Assembly: GCA_025642075.2 (NCBI GenBank) | Contig: JAODUO010001340.1 | Location: forward strand, 62,001 to 126,000 | Direction: 5' to 3' | Length of the DNA stretch: 64,000 nucleotides | Source: Ridgeia piscesae | Lineage: Eukaryota; Annelida; Polychaeta; Sabellida; Siboglinidae | Part shown: in pieces, positions 23,146 to 36,800 of the stretch | Layout of the letters: each line of letters begins with the position of its first letter | How positions within the stretch are numbered: the stretch's first letter is position 1 | Notes under the pieces: generated by a model | Seen by the model: only the letters and a program-made list of their open reading frames with translations | Database searches by the model: none | What the model was told of the DNA's origin: nothing | Translations under genes and position numbers: made by a program

Positions 23146-26100
23146 AAATGTATGTATATATGTATGTAAAAGCCCTCAAATGTTGTGATACGGTTATTTG
23201 GGTCATGCTATTTAGTATAGTATTTACCTCTCAAGAAAATGTGCGAGATGCAGCTTAAATACACTGAAAAAACGGTTTCTTCAGATGTTGACTATATAAA
23301 AGTATGTAAAAGCTTCATTTAATAACGGGACCATGCAACGTTGTTGTGTGATTTGATTTAATAACGGGACCATGCCACGTTGTTGTGTGATTTGATTTAA
23401 TAACGGGACTATGCCACGTTGTTGTGTGATTTGGTTTAATAACAGGACCATGCCACGTTGTTCCTACCTGTAGTTCTGATTATTATTTATGTACCATACA
23501 TTGTGAAATAATTGTGTTTGTTATCTTTGTCTCAGTCCACAGGTTACGTTGGTCTGTGACACAAGCAATTAAAATGGAGTAGACTTTCATACTGCACCTG
23601 TTGTGTGGAGACGTCAAGTCCAGGTGTCTGAGTCCAATGTTCTCTTGTCGTGTTGTCAATGTGCAGAAAAGACCATCACTGGACGTCTTCTCACTGCGTG
23701 TCAACACAAAGGAACAACTGGCACATGTTGTCACCCCCACAGTCCACAAATCCAAGGTATGACTACACACATTGACGACACACTGGTTATTCAGCTACTG
23801 ATTCAGAGTTTGATCTCCTGATAAACCAGTTTATCCATATTGTCTTCATCTTCCTTATCTTCCTCATCCTTGTCTTCCTCCTTGTGTCCATCCTACTTGT
23901 ACTTGGCATGTCCCACCAACCTCTTTAAAGCCTTCTCTATCTTCTTCACCTGCTTCAACACCCTAGACCTGTTCCTCTCGCCATCCTCCTCCGTGTCGTC
24001 ATCTTCCTCTGTGTCGTCATCTTCCTCTGTGTCGTCATCTTCCTCTGTGTCGTCATCTTCCCCTGGGTCATCATCTTCCTCTGTGTCGTCATCTTCCTCT
24101 GTGTCGTCATCTTCCTCTGTGTCGTCATCATCCTCCTCCTCAAAGCTCGGCTGTAAACATAAAATATCAATATCTTAAGTAGTCAATAAAACAGACACAT
24201 TATAAACCACCCAGTATCACACTCTACTTACATTGACAGGGTCTGTTCTCTCGCTGGCATTGGTCAGTCTAGTAATTTGTAGCAGAAGCTGGCTGAGCTG
24301 TATGTGGGAAAACTGGACATTGTTGAATATCAAAGGTTGTTGTGGTCAACTTGGTCCGCCTCAGCAGTAGTGTCAATAAAACATGTTTTGAGAATGTATG
24401 TTTTGTTTACCAAATTAACTTCCTTCTTTCAAATTGTGAACAGAGTTACGAGTTTAATACAGTAAGAAAACACAGTTTGACTGGCAGAATACTTAAGCAT
24501 ATTTAATAAAATATTAGGTTTTAGATATGTGGCTATGTAGATATTCACAGCCCCAATTACATTTACCAAAACAAATTGACATATTTGTTGAAATGTAGTT
24601 TTAGTTTGTCTCATGGTTCCCCAAATATTAATAACTATAAAATAAAAAAAATAAAAAATAAAAAATAGTTAATTTCACTCTCTCTGGGCAATCAAAAAGA
24701 TTGAAATGAGTACATAAAACATGTAAAATATATTTGTTAAAATAGATTCAAAATAATTAAATTTCCAACATGAACAATCACATCATACAGTGGAAACTAG
24801 GTCATTTTTTAATACATTTCTTATAAGCCTTTACTAATTTTAGGGTCCCATTGTTTTAGATACAGTAAATACAATATGCACACTTTTGAAGTAACTAATC
24901 ACAACAATGGAATTGTAAACATCATCCAAATAATACAGATATTGTCTTCATTTAAATAGTTACTAAAATAAATATAGGTCATTACTTTTGAGTCCGTCCC
25001 GTCCAAAGTGTTTATATCACAGGTTGTTACAATGTATATTTATCAGACATTTCTACACAGAAACTAAAACCTTCTCAATATAATTATGTAATATATAATG
25101 TCCAAAGTATTTCACAAATATTACAACTGCCACAAGAACTCGTCAGCCATACCAGACACTTGGCTCACTTTCTCAGTGTAATTATTTGAACATAGCTGAA
25201 ATGAATATGAGTAAAACTACACAAAATGATTATCAAATTAATGGCCAAATATAAGAACTGTTACAAGGCGGATTCAAATCAACCTTGTCGAACAGGGACA
25301 GAAAAAGGGATGGAATGTTGTGACGGCAGAGGTCAACGCTCTATCGACGACGTTGCAGAGTGTGGACGACCTAAAGAAAAACTGGCAATGAGCAAATTTT
25401 TGTGTTTTCTGTTGATAAATATTTCAATAAAAGTGAATTTTAAATGGGATAACGTTGTTATTTATATAACTATTAAAATAATGTTTGCAGTGTTTTGAAA
25501 TGCAGTGAACGGAGTAATAAACTTCCAGTATTTGTTTCATACTAATTAATTCAGTTAATTAGTTAATGTTATCTTAGTAGTGCACCAAATTAACAGACCA
25601 ACACATTCTAATTAAGACCAGCAGAGTTAATAAATATGAAGATATTTATACATATTATGCAGTGTGCATAACCACATTTATTATGAGAATACATATGTAT
25701 TAACTAGTCATGTATAAAAAATAAATAAATTAGTTAATAGGTGATAATTAACGGGTAATCTCGGTAGACAGAAATGGTTTTTGTAAAATGCCACAGTGTC
25801 CATGAATATATGTTTATATAAACATTCGATTAGTAAAAAAACCCATTAATTGTGGCAAGAGATATAATTTAATAGTTATTTAATGTTAATAAATAAATCA
25901 ATATTCGTATACAGATCAACACAAAAAGTCCATAATGTCCATGATTATGAAGATAATTACACATATTATTATGCAATGTGCATAACTACATTAATAGAAA
26001 GTTACAAATATAAATAAATAAATAATTTAATAACAATTTAATTACTTAGTCAATATTTTATAATACACACACGACTTTGATAGATCTACACATCTTAGTA

Positions 26101-27770
26101 AAAGGCCATGATGTCCATATTTATGAAAATATACATACTGTCACTATAAACTGTGAACAATCACATATACATACAGTGGTGATAAATGCAAAGTAACAAA
26201 TCATTTAATAATAATAGCAATTTAATTTGTCAATGTTTAGTAATTACCAAATCAACATTGACAGATTGACATGTAAGTAAAAACCCTCATGTCCATGATT
26301 ATGAGGACAGTCGTAGAATTTATACAAGCAGTAAACCACTGCTGCCATTGATACAATGCGCTGCAAATCACCCAGCTGCGGTTGGGGCTGCTTCGAGTTG
26401 CCCCAGAAAGTTCTCTCTAACTTGTGACATAACCCAGCTGGGTGTGGGTCATGCAACTGCTCCTACTGGCTAGGTGTCACCTAGGTGTTATTTACCCTAA
26501 CTTGGGTGTGATTTGGATTTGGGTGTGTCATGCACCTGGCCACTGGGGTCTTTACAACTCTGTCTAAAGCAGTGGTCGGTTAGAGACAGGTCAGTGGAAG
26601 TGGACACTTGAACACTGTAGACTGAGGTACAAGTGTCATCAAACTACTTACCTGGAAATCACCATGAAACCTTTCCACAAACTCCTTCATCAGTCTGTCC
26701 TCTGTAAAGACTGACAGGGAACACTTGCAAGCCCTGAAAGACAGAGGACAGATACAGGACACATGTCACTGTCATCACATTAAGTCTACGTGATTCAAAA
26801 CTAACATCTGTACAAGTATCAACTTAAGAGATTTAACCAGATTTAACAAGATTGCCACATAGAGAATCAACTCTAGATGGCAGGTGGACAAGGAAGCCAT
26901 TTGGCTTATCAAGAGTCCAACCTATCTATCTAACTGTACCCCGCCCTTCTTAGGTATATGTCGATTTTATTTTTAAACATATTAACACTACTAGCACCTA
27001 CACAATCAGCTGATAATCTGTTCCATTCATTTACTGTTCTTTGTGAAAATGTTCTAATATCTAGTCTACACTGCTTCTTTGCTAATGTAATTCCATGTCC
27101 TCTAGTCCTTCTCTCTTCCTTAACCGAGACAAAATATTTATGTCAATATTTTCATACCCATTCAATAGTTTAAACACTTCTATATGATCTCCTCTCAGTC
27201 TCCTGGTTTCTAGTGTTGTTAATCCACATTCTTTTAGACACATTTCATAACTAATATTCCTGAGTTTTTGTATCATCTTGGTTGCTCTCCTTTGTACTCT
27301 TTCTAGTATATCAATATCCTTCTTGCGATATGGCCTCCATGCCTGTAGGCAATATTCTAAATGAGGCCTAACTATTGTTTTGTACAGCGGTATTATTAGT
27401 TCTTTTTCCTTGTACACTATATTTCGCCTAATTAATCCAAGAATTTGGTTTCCCTTTGCTGTTGCAATTCCACACTGCTCTGATACCTTCATGTCAGCAC
27501 TAATAGTTAACCCTAAGTCCTTTTCCTTTATGGTAGTATTTAGTACAGTATCACCCATTGTATATTGTGCGTCTTCATTCCCATGTCCTGAGTGCAGGCA
27601 CTTACACTTCCCATAATTAAACAGCATTTGCCACTTCTCAGACCATTCGGTCAACTTATTCAGGTCATCTTGTAATTGCTGTCTATCTGCATCACTTTTA
27701 ATTTTTCTAAACACTTTTGTATCGTCCGCAAACTTCAACACCTTGCTTGTTATATCATCATCCAAATCAT

Positions 27771-27827
<57 letters not shown>

Positions 27828-30800
27828 GAATAAAATTGGTCCCAATACTGATCCATGCGGTACTCCACTCAAAACAGATTTCCAGTTTGAAACCTCCCCA
27901 TCAACTACTACTCTTTGTCTTCTATCAATAAGCCATTTTTCTATCCAGTTAATCATAACATTTCCTATGCCATGGGCCTTTAGTTTAAGTAGTAGTCTTT
28001 GGTGTGGCACTTTGTCAAAGGCTTTTTTTAAATATAAGTATATTATATCTACTGGTTATACCTCATCTACCCACTTTGTGACATCTTCCAAAAAACACAA
28101 GATATTTGTTAAGCATGACCTCGCTTTTAGAAACCCATGTTGAGATGGGTTAATCAAGTTATTTTTAACAATAAAATCAACCAGGTGATCTTTAATAAGT
28201 CTCACTGGTCTATAGTTCTCTGACTTGCTTCTTGAACCTTTTTAAAATAATGGTATGATGTTTGCTTCTTTCCATTCTAATGGAACTATTCCCTCCTTTA
28301 ATGGCAAATTGAACACTGTTGCAAGTGGTATGCTAATTTGTTCTACAATTTCCAGTAGTAATTTGGGAGGAATCCCATCCACTCCAGGTGACTTATATCC
28401 CTTATTTTCTTAGCTTACCATTTTTGGTGTTGCAATTAGTTGTCCTAAATAGTCTGACTCTCTCCCTTTGAATTTAGTCTCAAGTACTGGTAATGCACTA
28501 ATTTCTTCCCTGGTAAACACCGAACTAAAGTATTCAGTTAGGTTTTCTGCCATTAAGAATCCCTCTGTTATTATGTTTCCATCACTACCTTCTAGAGGAC
28601 CGACCTTATCCTGAACTTTCTGTTTACTTCGAACATACGCATAAAAACTCTTGCTGTCATGTTTTATATTAAAAGCTAATTTTTTTCTCATAGCTTCTCT
28701 TTTTTGAATTTCTAATATCAGCTGTATCTTGGTTAAGTGCTTCTTTATAAATGGCATAGTCTTCTTCAGTTCCAGTATGACTATATGTCTTGATATTGTC
28801 TTCCACATCATTTGCTTGTACTTGATTTTTCTAATGGCTTCTTTCGATAAGTGTTTCTTTTTTGAGAGTTTCCCTGTTTTTTCAAGGGGACAAATTGTTC
28901 GACAATGCAGTCAATTTCACTCTAAGATATTCCAGTATTCTGTTGCTATCTTATTCTCCAGTGTGTTATTCGAGTCTATCTTTGCTAATATTTTTCTCAT
29001 GTCCTTATATCTTCCTATGTGAAATGTTTTCCTGTACCGTATTTTTCGATTCCATTCTCCTTTTACTTTGATGATAACATATATCTGGTTGTGATCACTA
29101 CATCCAGTGGCTCACATATCTTGACATTATCAACAAATTCCTTCGGTGAGCTCAATACTATGTCCAACACGTTCTCACCCCTGGTTGGTTCCAACACATG
29201 TTGAGTAAGGAAACTCTTGTACTAAATTTAAAAAACCTTTGATCCTCACTCCCAGTACTCTGTAGAGATTTCCACTGTATATGCCCATGGTTAAAATACC
29301 CCATAATTATACTGTCCCGTTTACTGACTTCCTTTGTAGCGTTTTGTACTTCCTCATTCTAGTTTGTTATGTATTTTTTCATTCTCTTCTATGCTTAACC
29401 TAACCCAACAGTTAATGTTGATTTTCCTGTAACTATGTTACACCAGACAGCTTCTACACATTCTGCTTCTTTTTCTAATTTTATTTCATAAGCCTGGATG
29501 GATTCTTTAATATATAAAATAACGCCACCTCCCCTTCTTCCTAATCTATCTTTCCTAAACATGACATATCGTGTCATTCCTAATTCGGCATCTGATATAT
29601 CGGCGGTGGTTATACCTATCATGTGAGGGTCAATATCTTCTACCATAATGTTTAGGTGATTTCTTTTGTTTACTATGCTCCTTGCATTTAAACAAACACA
29701 TTTATAACCAAATGTTGTAGAGTTTTCCAGACTGTTCTTTGTTGATTTCTTTTTGCTGTCCTTATCTGTGCCTCCAGTATTTGGCTTCTCTGTGAATCCC
29801 CCTGCGAATCTAGTTTAAATAGTTGCAACCTGTTCCACTGTTCATAGATAGATCGAAGCAGGTTCTCAGAGAAAACTACTGCGCCCTTTCCGCTTAGATG
29901 GAGGCCATCTCTCACATACATGTCTTCTTTCCCAACAAAGTAACCCCACAAATCTACAAATCCAACTCCTTCACACATTTGCTCTACTAGAGCGTTGATT
30001 GCCATGCTCTTGCAGTTTCTATATTGCTCTCCTTCTTCCTATTACTGGCAAGATTCCTGAGAGAATAATCTGTTCAACTCTTGTCTTCTTCAGTTTCCCT
30101 ACCAACTGTCTGTATGTTTGGACTATACTAGTTGTCCCCTCCCTGTCTGCATTGTTCGTCCTTACATATACTAATATAGATCCTCCCTGGCCATGCCCCG
30201 ATGTGTTCTCTACCCTTTCAGTCACATGCTCTATCCTAGCCCCCGGAACACAAACAACAACATCTTCTCCTTTGCTTAATGTCTTGTCTGTCTTTCGCAA
30301 AATAGAGTCGCCCATAAACACCCTTTCTGTTCTCAATGCCCCCCCAATCACTGCCTCAGAGTAGCTCCTCCAGTTGCATCTACCTGGTCGTTGACTTTTC
30401 TCCCTGCCGCCTTCTTTGGTGTTCCTTTTTTCCATGCCTCTTTTCTTCCTGTCATCATCCCTGTTATTGACTTCCCTTTCGACACATCTACTCTCACTTC
30501 CTTTCTTCCCTTCATCTTTCCTCCTGTCACATGAACTTCTCTCCACTCTTATCCCGTTGTCCCCTCCTCCTCTACTGTCACTTTCTCCCCTGTCACCTTC
30601 TTGCATGCCATGTTTTCTGTTGTTCTTTCTCCATTTGTTTTCCTTGTTCACTGCCCTCCCTCCTCTCAATCTCCTGGTCCTCATCCTTCTTGTCACTGCA
30701 TTGCTCCTTCCGACCTCTTCCATCCGTCTCTTTGGTTATTCTCATCTCCATCCCCTTCACAACACCGGTTAGCCTAGCTAACTCTGCTGTAAGACATTCC

Positions 30801-33800
30801 ACTTTCCAACACCCTGTGCACTGGAAAGGAAAGCCTTCCTCCATTGTCTCTGCCCATGACTTTGTGCATCCTGATAAAGCAAATCTACAAAGCTGTCACA
30901 ATGGTCACACACCAAGTGCCTCCTTGCCTTCACTTGCCGCTTGCAAGGGGCCATATTATGCTTACTCAGGTACTCAAAATTAACTCAGTCGGTATACCAA
31001 CTTAGTCTTTAGAAAGACTGTTTAATGTGGACAGTAACTGCAGCTCACTTTATGTTATACACAACTGACAAATTTAGTCTTTACCAGTACCGTTCCCTTG
31101 CGGATATGTTGGACGTGTACATAAACAAACTAGGGTTTCTACTAAAAAGCTTGCTTATTTTTTTAATAACAATGCTACCTGATCAAAGTGTTTTCTTACA
31201 TATGTAGCTGTTATGCTTGTTACTTTATATGTTATATATTCTATCAAATAATCAGATTGGCTAAATCTTGTAAACAAACTTGTCGAATGCTAGATTACCC
31301 TATTATCATCCACTATACTAATATGCTCAAAAATACTTTTAAGTAACAAACTTTTAACAAAACTTTGCATAAGAATAATACTGTAGCTGTTACGCTGAAT
31401 ATTTTATCTGTTAAGGCCAGGATAAACCACTAGAATTTCGATTTTTTTTTATTTAATTGTAATTTTGTTTTTTTGCACCTTATTTACATCATGTTATCAT
31501 TCACATGAACACATGAAATGCCACATTTAAGTAGGGTTTGCAAAATATATAAAAAGTTGCATTTTAGTGACTGCCTGTCAGGTCATATTCACCTAATTAA
31601 ATATGCATAAATTTAAATACACTTTTTTCGCGATCTACTGAACCAATTTACATCTGGTTTTCACCAACTTGTCCAGAAAAACACTTAGTGCATCCTTAAT
31701 ACAGCCAGCAACTTTTATTGTAAACTCAGTTTCTATTGGTTGTTGTTTGTACAGCAGTATAGGCAGAGCGTCCGAATGAGCCAATCAGAGAGAAGCTTAT
31801 GACTGTGCTTTGGCCTGGCCAACTTCCTGCCTAGGAAACTTGTGCAAGAAGCTGCTGGAGATTTTATTTTGGAGAGATCGTTTTTGACTACTAGTGCTTG
31901 ATAAGGTGTAGATTGAACGTTGTGTTATACATCAATACATCAGACTTCATCAGGTATGTATAACCATAATCATTGTATTGAATAAAAAGGTTTTGTTAAC
32001 GTAGGAAGCAAACAGATGTGACAGCAGTGCGTGATCATTTGGCCGCGTCACTGACTGAACTGGCTTTCGTCTGTCAGTCAGACACTGGTGCTGCATTTAG
32101 TAATTATGGTTATATTATACTTCCAGCATAATTGCTTGGGTTTATCTTGTAAAATGTATTTGAGAATATTTTGTTTGTAAATATGTGATCAGTAATTTTG
32201 GAACCTGTAGACTGAAATGGCTGTATTGTAAGTGTAACATTGTAGAGTGCCTTGGGCAATCTTCATTCTATTGGCAGGAATATAAATTAATGATATGTAC
32301 AAGCCACTAACCAAATGTGTTTTAAACATTGAAGTAAGTCTTATTGGTTATTGAATTGTTTTATGATCGCTGAATAATAGAACACATGGTGCACTTTTCA
32401 GGTTTGAAGGGAACTGTGATCACCATCATGGCACGACCAAAGAAACAACAATTTGCTGGAAACAGATATACTGGTCCATTGAAGAAGGCTACAAAAAGAC
32501 CATTCCCACTGTGGGGAAACCTGCCCAGCTGTTGTCCCTGACAAGGACTTAGTCAGGGCAAACAGGAGTGCACTGCCAGAGTTTGTGCTGAAAGCGATCA
32601 AACCGGTGTTTGAAAAGTTGAGTGATGACGCCCTCCTCCAGAAGTGTGCCCATGGCGGCACTCAGAATGCAAACGAGTCACTGCATAATATGATTTGGAT
32701 GCGGTGTCCGAAGACCGTGTTTGCTGGGCGAACAAGGCTAGAAATTGCAGTGTTTGATGCAGTGTCGGTCTTCAACGAAGGTGAAAGGGGAAGACTGAGA
32801 ATGTTCGAGCTGCTGTGACTAAAGTGCGGTCACAACTTGATGCAGATGATCCAGTCAATTGACAAGAAACGTGTGATGGCAGCAATTGGCTAGTCTACAC
32901 AGACTGCCAAGAAGCAGAGGCACAAGAAGAGAGTGGCTAGGGCACCTGAGAAGGACTCTACATACCAAAGTGGAGCCTTTTAAGTACTGTGACATGTAAA
33001 ATAAACTTTCGTCGCCGTTTTCTCTAAATCTCATTTTTCACGTTAAATGGCTTTCTTCAAAGCAGGATTTCTCTGCAACCGGTTGAGATATCATGCTCAA
33101 ATTTGGAACACTTATCAAGCACATATCCTGGAAGAAACTGGACTAAAATCATGTAAATATGTGAAGTGGTTTTGTTTTCAGAGCTGATACTGTGACGGAA
33201 TTAAACACTCGTGAATGATCTTGGCAATTTGTTTGTCCATAAAATTGTCACTTTAGCAGATAAATTCCCAATTTTAGTCCAGATCCTTTGTTTTAGTTTA
33301 CCAGATGTGTTCTGCGAATTTCAGCTTAATAGGATGAGTAGTTCTTAAGATATCCTGTTTTTTCTGACGGGTGTTGCTATCACATGGTAGCCATCTTGAA
33401 TCACATGATACTGATGCTAAAAATAGAATTCCACTTAACAAGTCCAAAAACACATCAATTTGCATTTTCCTGCAAAGTTACAACACTCTAAGTTGATAAA
33501 TACAAGTTATATTGCCCATTTCATTTTGGACTACCAGCCTGGTTTATCCTGGCCTTAAATATTCTATCAAATAATAAGCTTTGCTAAATCTTGTTTACAA
33601 ACTTGTTGAAGGCTAAATTACCACCATATTATCACCCACTTTACTAATCTGCTCAATAATACTGTTAGCTGACAAACCTTTAACCAAACTATTACCCAAT
33701 ATATGTCTAGTACTACTTTATGAATAATCTTCACATAAGAATATATTTCCTCGTTTTTCAACTTTTATGCACCACCAATTTCAAACGTCTACATCCGCCA

Positions 33801-36800
33801 ATGTTCCCGCCAATATATATATATATAACTTACAATATCTCTAGCAGGGGACAATCTCGCAGCAGGTGACGGAACGTGTCCTCACAGTCGTCATCCAAGT
33901 TGTAGTTTTCGCTGCAGCTGTAGCAACATGTATTGTTTTTTCTTTTATACATAAATGACATGTCTGCTGCAGTTAAATGCAAGTTATTGTTGTACATGGA
34001 CGATTCAGTCTTGCTTGCCTCAGGAAATGATATAGTAGAAATCGAGGCTACTTTAAGTTCTGAACTAAAATCCGTGGTTAATCGACAACAAGTTATCGCT
34101 CCATATATATATATATATATATATTAACATCATATAGATTTTATTATATTACCTAGATTACTAACCGTATTCGGATTTTAGTTCAGAACTTAGTTGCCTC
34201 GATTTCTACTATATCATTTCCTGAGGCAAGCAAGACTGAATGGTCCATGTACAACAATAGCTTGCATTTAACTGCAGCAGACATATATAACATATATATA
34301 TATATATACATATATATTTTATATATATATATATATATACAAAATATATATATATAATATATATATACATATATATATATATCATATATATATATATATA
34401 TATATAAACATATATGTATATTGGTTCTGAACAGTTACTTGAGTTTGTTGGCAGAAAACACTTTTAAAAGGCTATATAATTACAAAAACATTTCCAGCAG
34501 GTAAACGTTTGTTACATTGTTTATTTTACCACAGTACCGACAGGGTACCAACTAGGGTGGGGTGAATATACACTGTTTCTTACTTCAACATGTATTGTTT
34601 ATGACATCTGCGTATCCCATGTGAGATGAGAGCGAGTGTCTGTGACGTGAGACCACACTTCTCCCAGCTGAAACAACAAATAATTTTTTGTCAAATTGTT
34701 TATTTTACACATCATCAAAACATTAAAATCTCTCGCTGGACAAACACTCAAAATTACTTGTATTGATCAGTATGGAACTTTTGAGTGTAAAATACAACAA
34801 TTGTAATAATTACTCAATTAAACGCAGCGTTTTTAACGTAAACATTAGTTTTGGTGCATCGCATGAGTCAAATAAACTAAAGCAGTTAAACACAAGAATT
34901 GGGTCAAATGTAACTTGATATTGGTGACACCGTGACAACTATTGTGACAGTCATTGATTGAAGCAGCTAGGTGTAAATAAGGTTATAATGTTCTTACGCT
35001 AGTTGACAGAGGTTTGTCCTGTGGAGGAGACAGTCACAGAGACTTTGTGCAGCCGCCTCAGTGTCCAGACACGGGATGTTGTTGTTGGTCAGACTACAAA
35101 GTAGATTATATTCCTGGGTCAAAACAATCCCAGTTGACAGTGACGTCACACACTGGACACCCGCTGACCCACATCTACTGTCACGGGTACTACTGGTGAC
35201 ATTTCAGAGACATCATCAGACCAAATCTGTGTCAACGACAACAGATTGGACAGTGACGATCTCTGGGTAATGTCACATTCACTTGTCAACATCAGTTGAC
35301 ACAGTGTATCTGATGCTGCGGGTGACACAGTACTCAGGGAATTCACTAATTCTAAACATGTCACACCCACGTTTTATTCTCAGCAACAAACACCACAACT
35401 GATTATAAATGATTACTGTTAGATGGAAAAATACAAATTTAGAATAAGTTGTGTGACTTGCCCTTGTGAAGTGTTTTAATTTAGGAAGGTGTTTAAATGT
35501 TGAAACTGTATTTAAAAGGTTACATAATTTTGTAGAGATACACATTTTAATATATTGAGAGGGTAACTAAATAGGATGCGGTGAATACACAATGCATATT
35601 GGTTTTGAACAGGTACTTGAGTTTGTTGACAGAAAACACATTTAAAAGGAAATATTGTTTCTTTCTGCAGGAGCTTTGAGGTGTCATTGCCTAGCAACAA
35701 TCTTTACAAATTTAGGGCGGCTTTCTGTGTAAGTGTTGCTGTGTACTGCCACAGTTTATTATAATTATTATTTGAACTCACAAACGAACTAGGGTGGTGG
35801 GTACACAATGTTGCTTACGTGAACTCTTCTAGTCCCTGGCACCCGCCAGTCATCTCTGCTGCAAGTGTAGCCAGGCTTTGGGGGGTGAGACCAGAGTTTT
35901 CCAACCTGAAACAACAAACTGAGATTATTTTAAATTTCATCAACATAATATCACCTCACAAACATTCAAAGATATTTTATTATCGTTGTGAAGAACTCAG
36001 AATATAACAAAGGTGATATTCAGTTAACAAAATACAAACCTGTTAATATAAATATTGTTTTCTGTACGTTACTTGACAATTCAATAAACTGTAAGAGTTA
36101 AATACAAGAACTGGTTTAAAACTAATAATTATTACATTATGACAACTACTAACATTAGTTGGTTGAAATGATTGCACATTAATTGATAAGGTTCTAAGTC
36201 TTACTGTAGCGTTCGCAGGTGACTCATGCCGTGTAGAAAGACACCGACTGCTTTGCCCACCTCCACTGTCCCCAGACATTGGTCATCCTCACCACACAAC
36301 AGTCTACAAAGTAGATTACGTTCCTGGATTATAGCGACACAAACAGACATTTCACATTTAACAAAGTCAGTCACCAACTTTGTGTTTTGACAGTTTATGC
36401 AATATTTATTGTCAAACTGACTTTCTCTCAGAGTTTGCTGGCAGAGAACACTTTTAAAAGGCTACATAATTATTAAAATAATTTCTATTGTTTCAAAATG
36501 ACTTTTGAAACAATATTTCTTATGCAGGCATTTTTGTTTCTTAGAAACATTGTTTCTTTCTGCATGATCTTTGTGGTGTCTTTTCTAGCAACAATCTTTA
36601 AACATTTAGGGCGACTTTCTGTGTTAGTGTTGGGTGTACTGCCATAGTTTATTATTATAATTGTTATTTGAACTCACAACATTGAAATGTATTGACAGGG
36701 TAATGAACTAGGGTGGTGGGTACACAATGTTGCTTACGTGAACTCTTCTAGTCCCTGGCACCCGCCAGTCATCTCTGCTGCAAGTGTAGCCAGGCTTTGG

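Larger units (their letters stand above)
26829..33812 (-). mobile_element. CR1 retrotransposon, copy 2, with nested Kolobok
   Basis: Second member of the same CR1 family as 11593-15666. The 3' end (low side) has ATTTAACCAGATTTAACAAG repeats, and the 5' end stops near CGCCAATGTTCCCGCC, the equivalent point to copy 1. It keeps the 3' part of ORF2 missing from copy 1 but is more decayed elsewhere. Its 5' UTR contains a ~185-bp tandem duplication, and a 2.1 kb DNA transposon interrupts the second monomer. Confidence 0.9.

Noticed and set aside
23840..24178. Poly-Ser plus-strand frame
   Set aside because: Antisense shadow of the TEEDDD acidic exon, which has splice borders and phase agreement on the minus strand.
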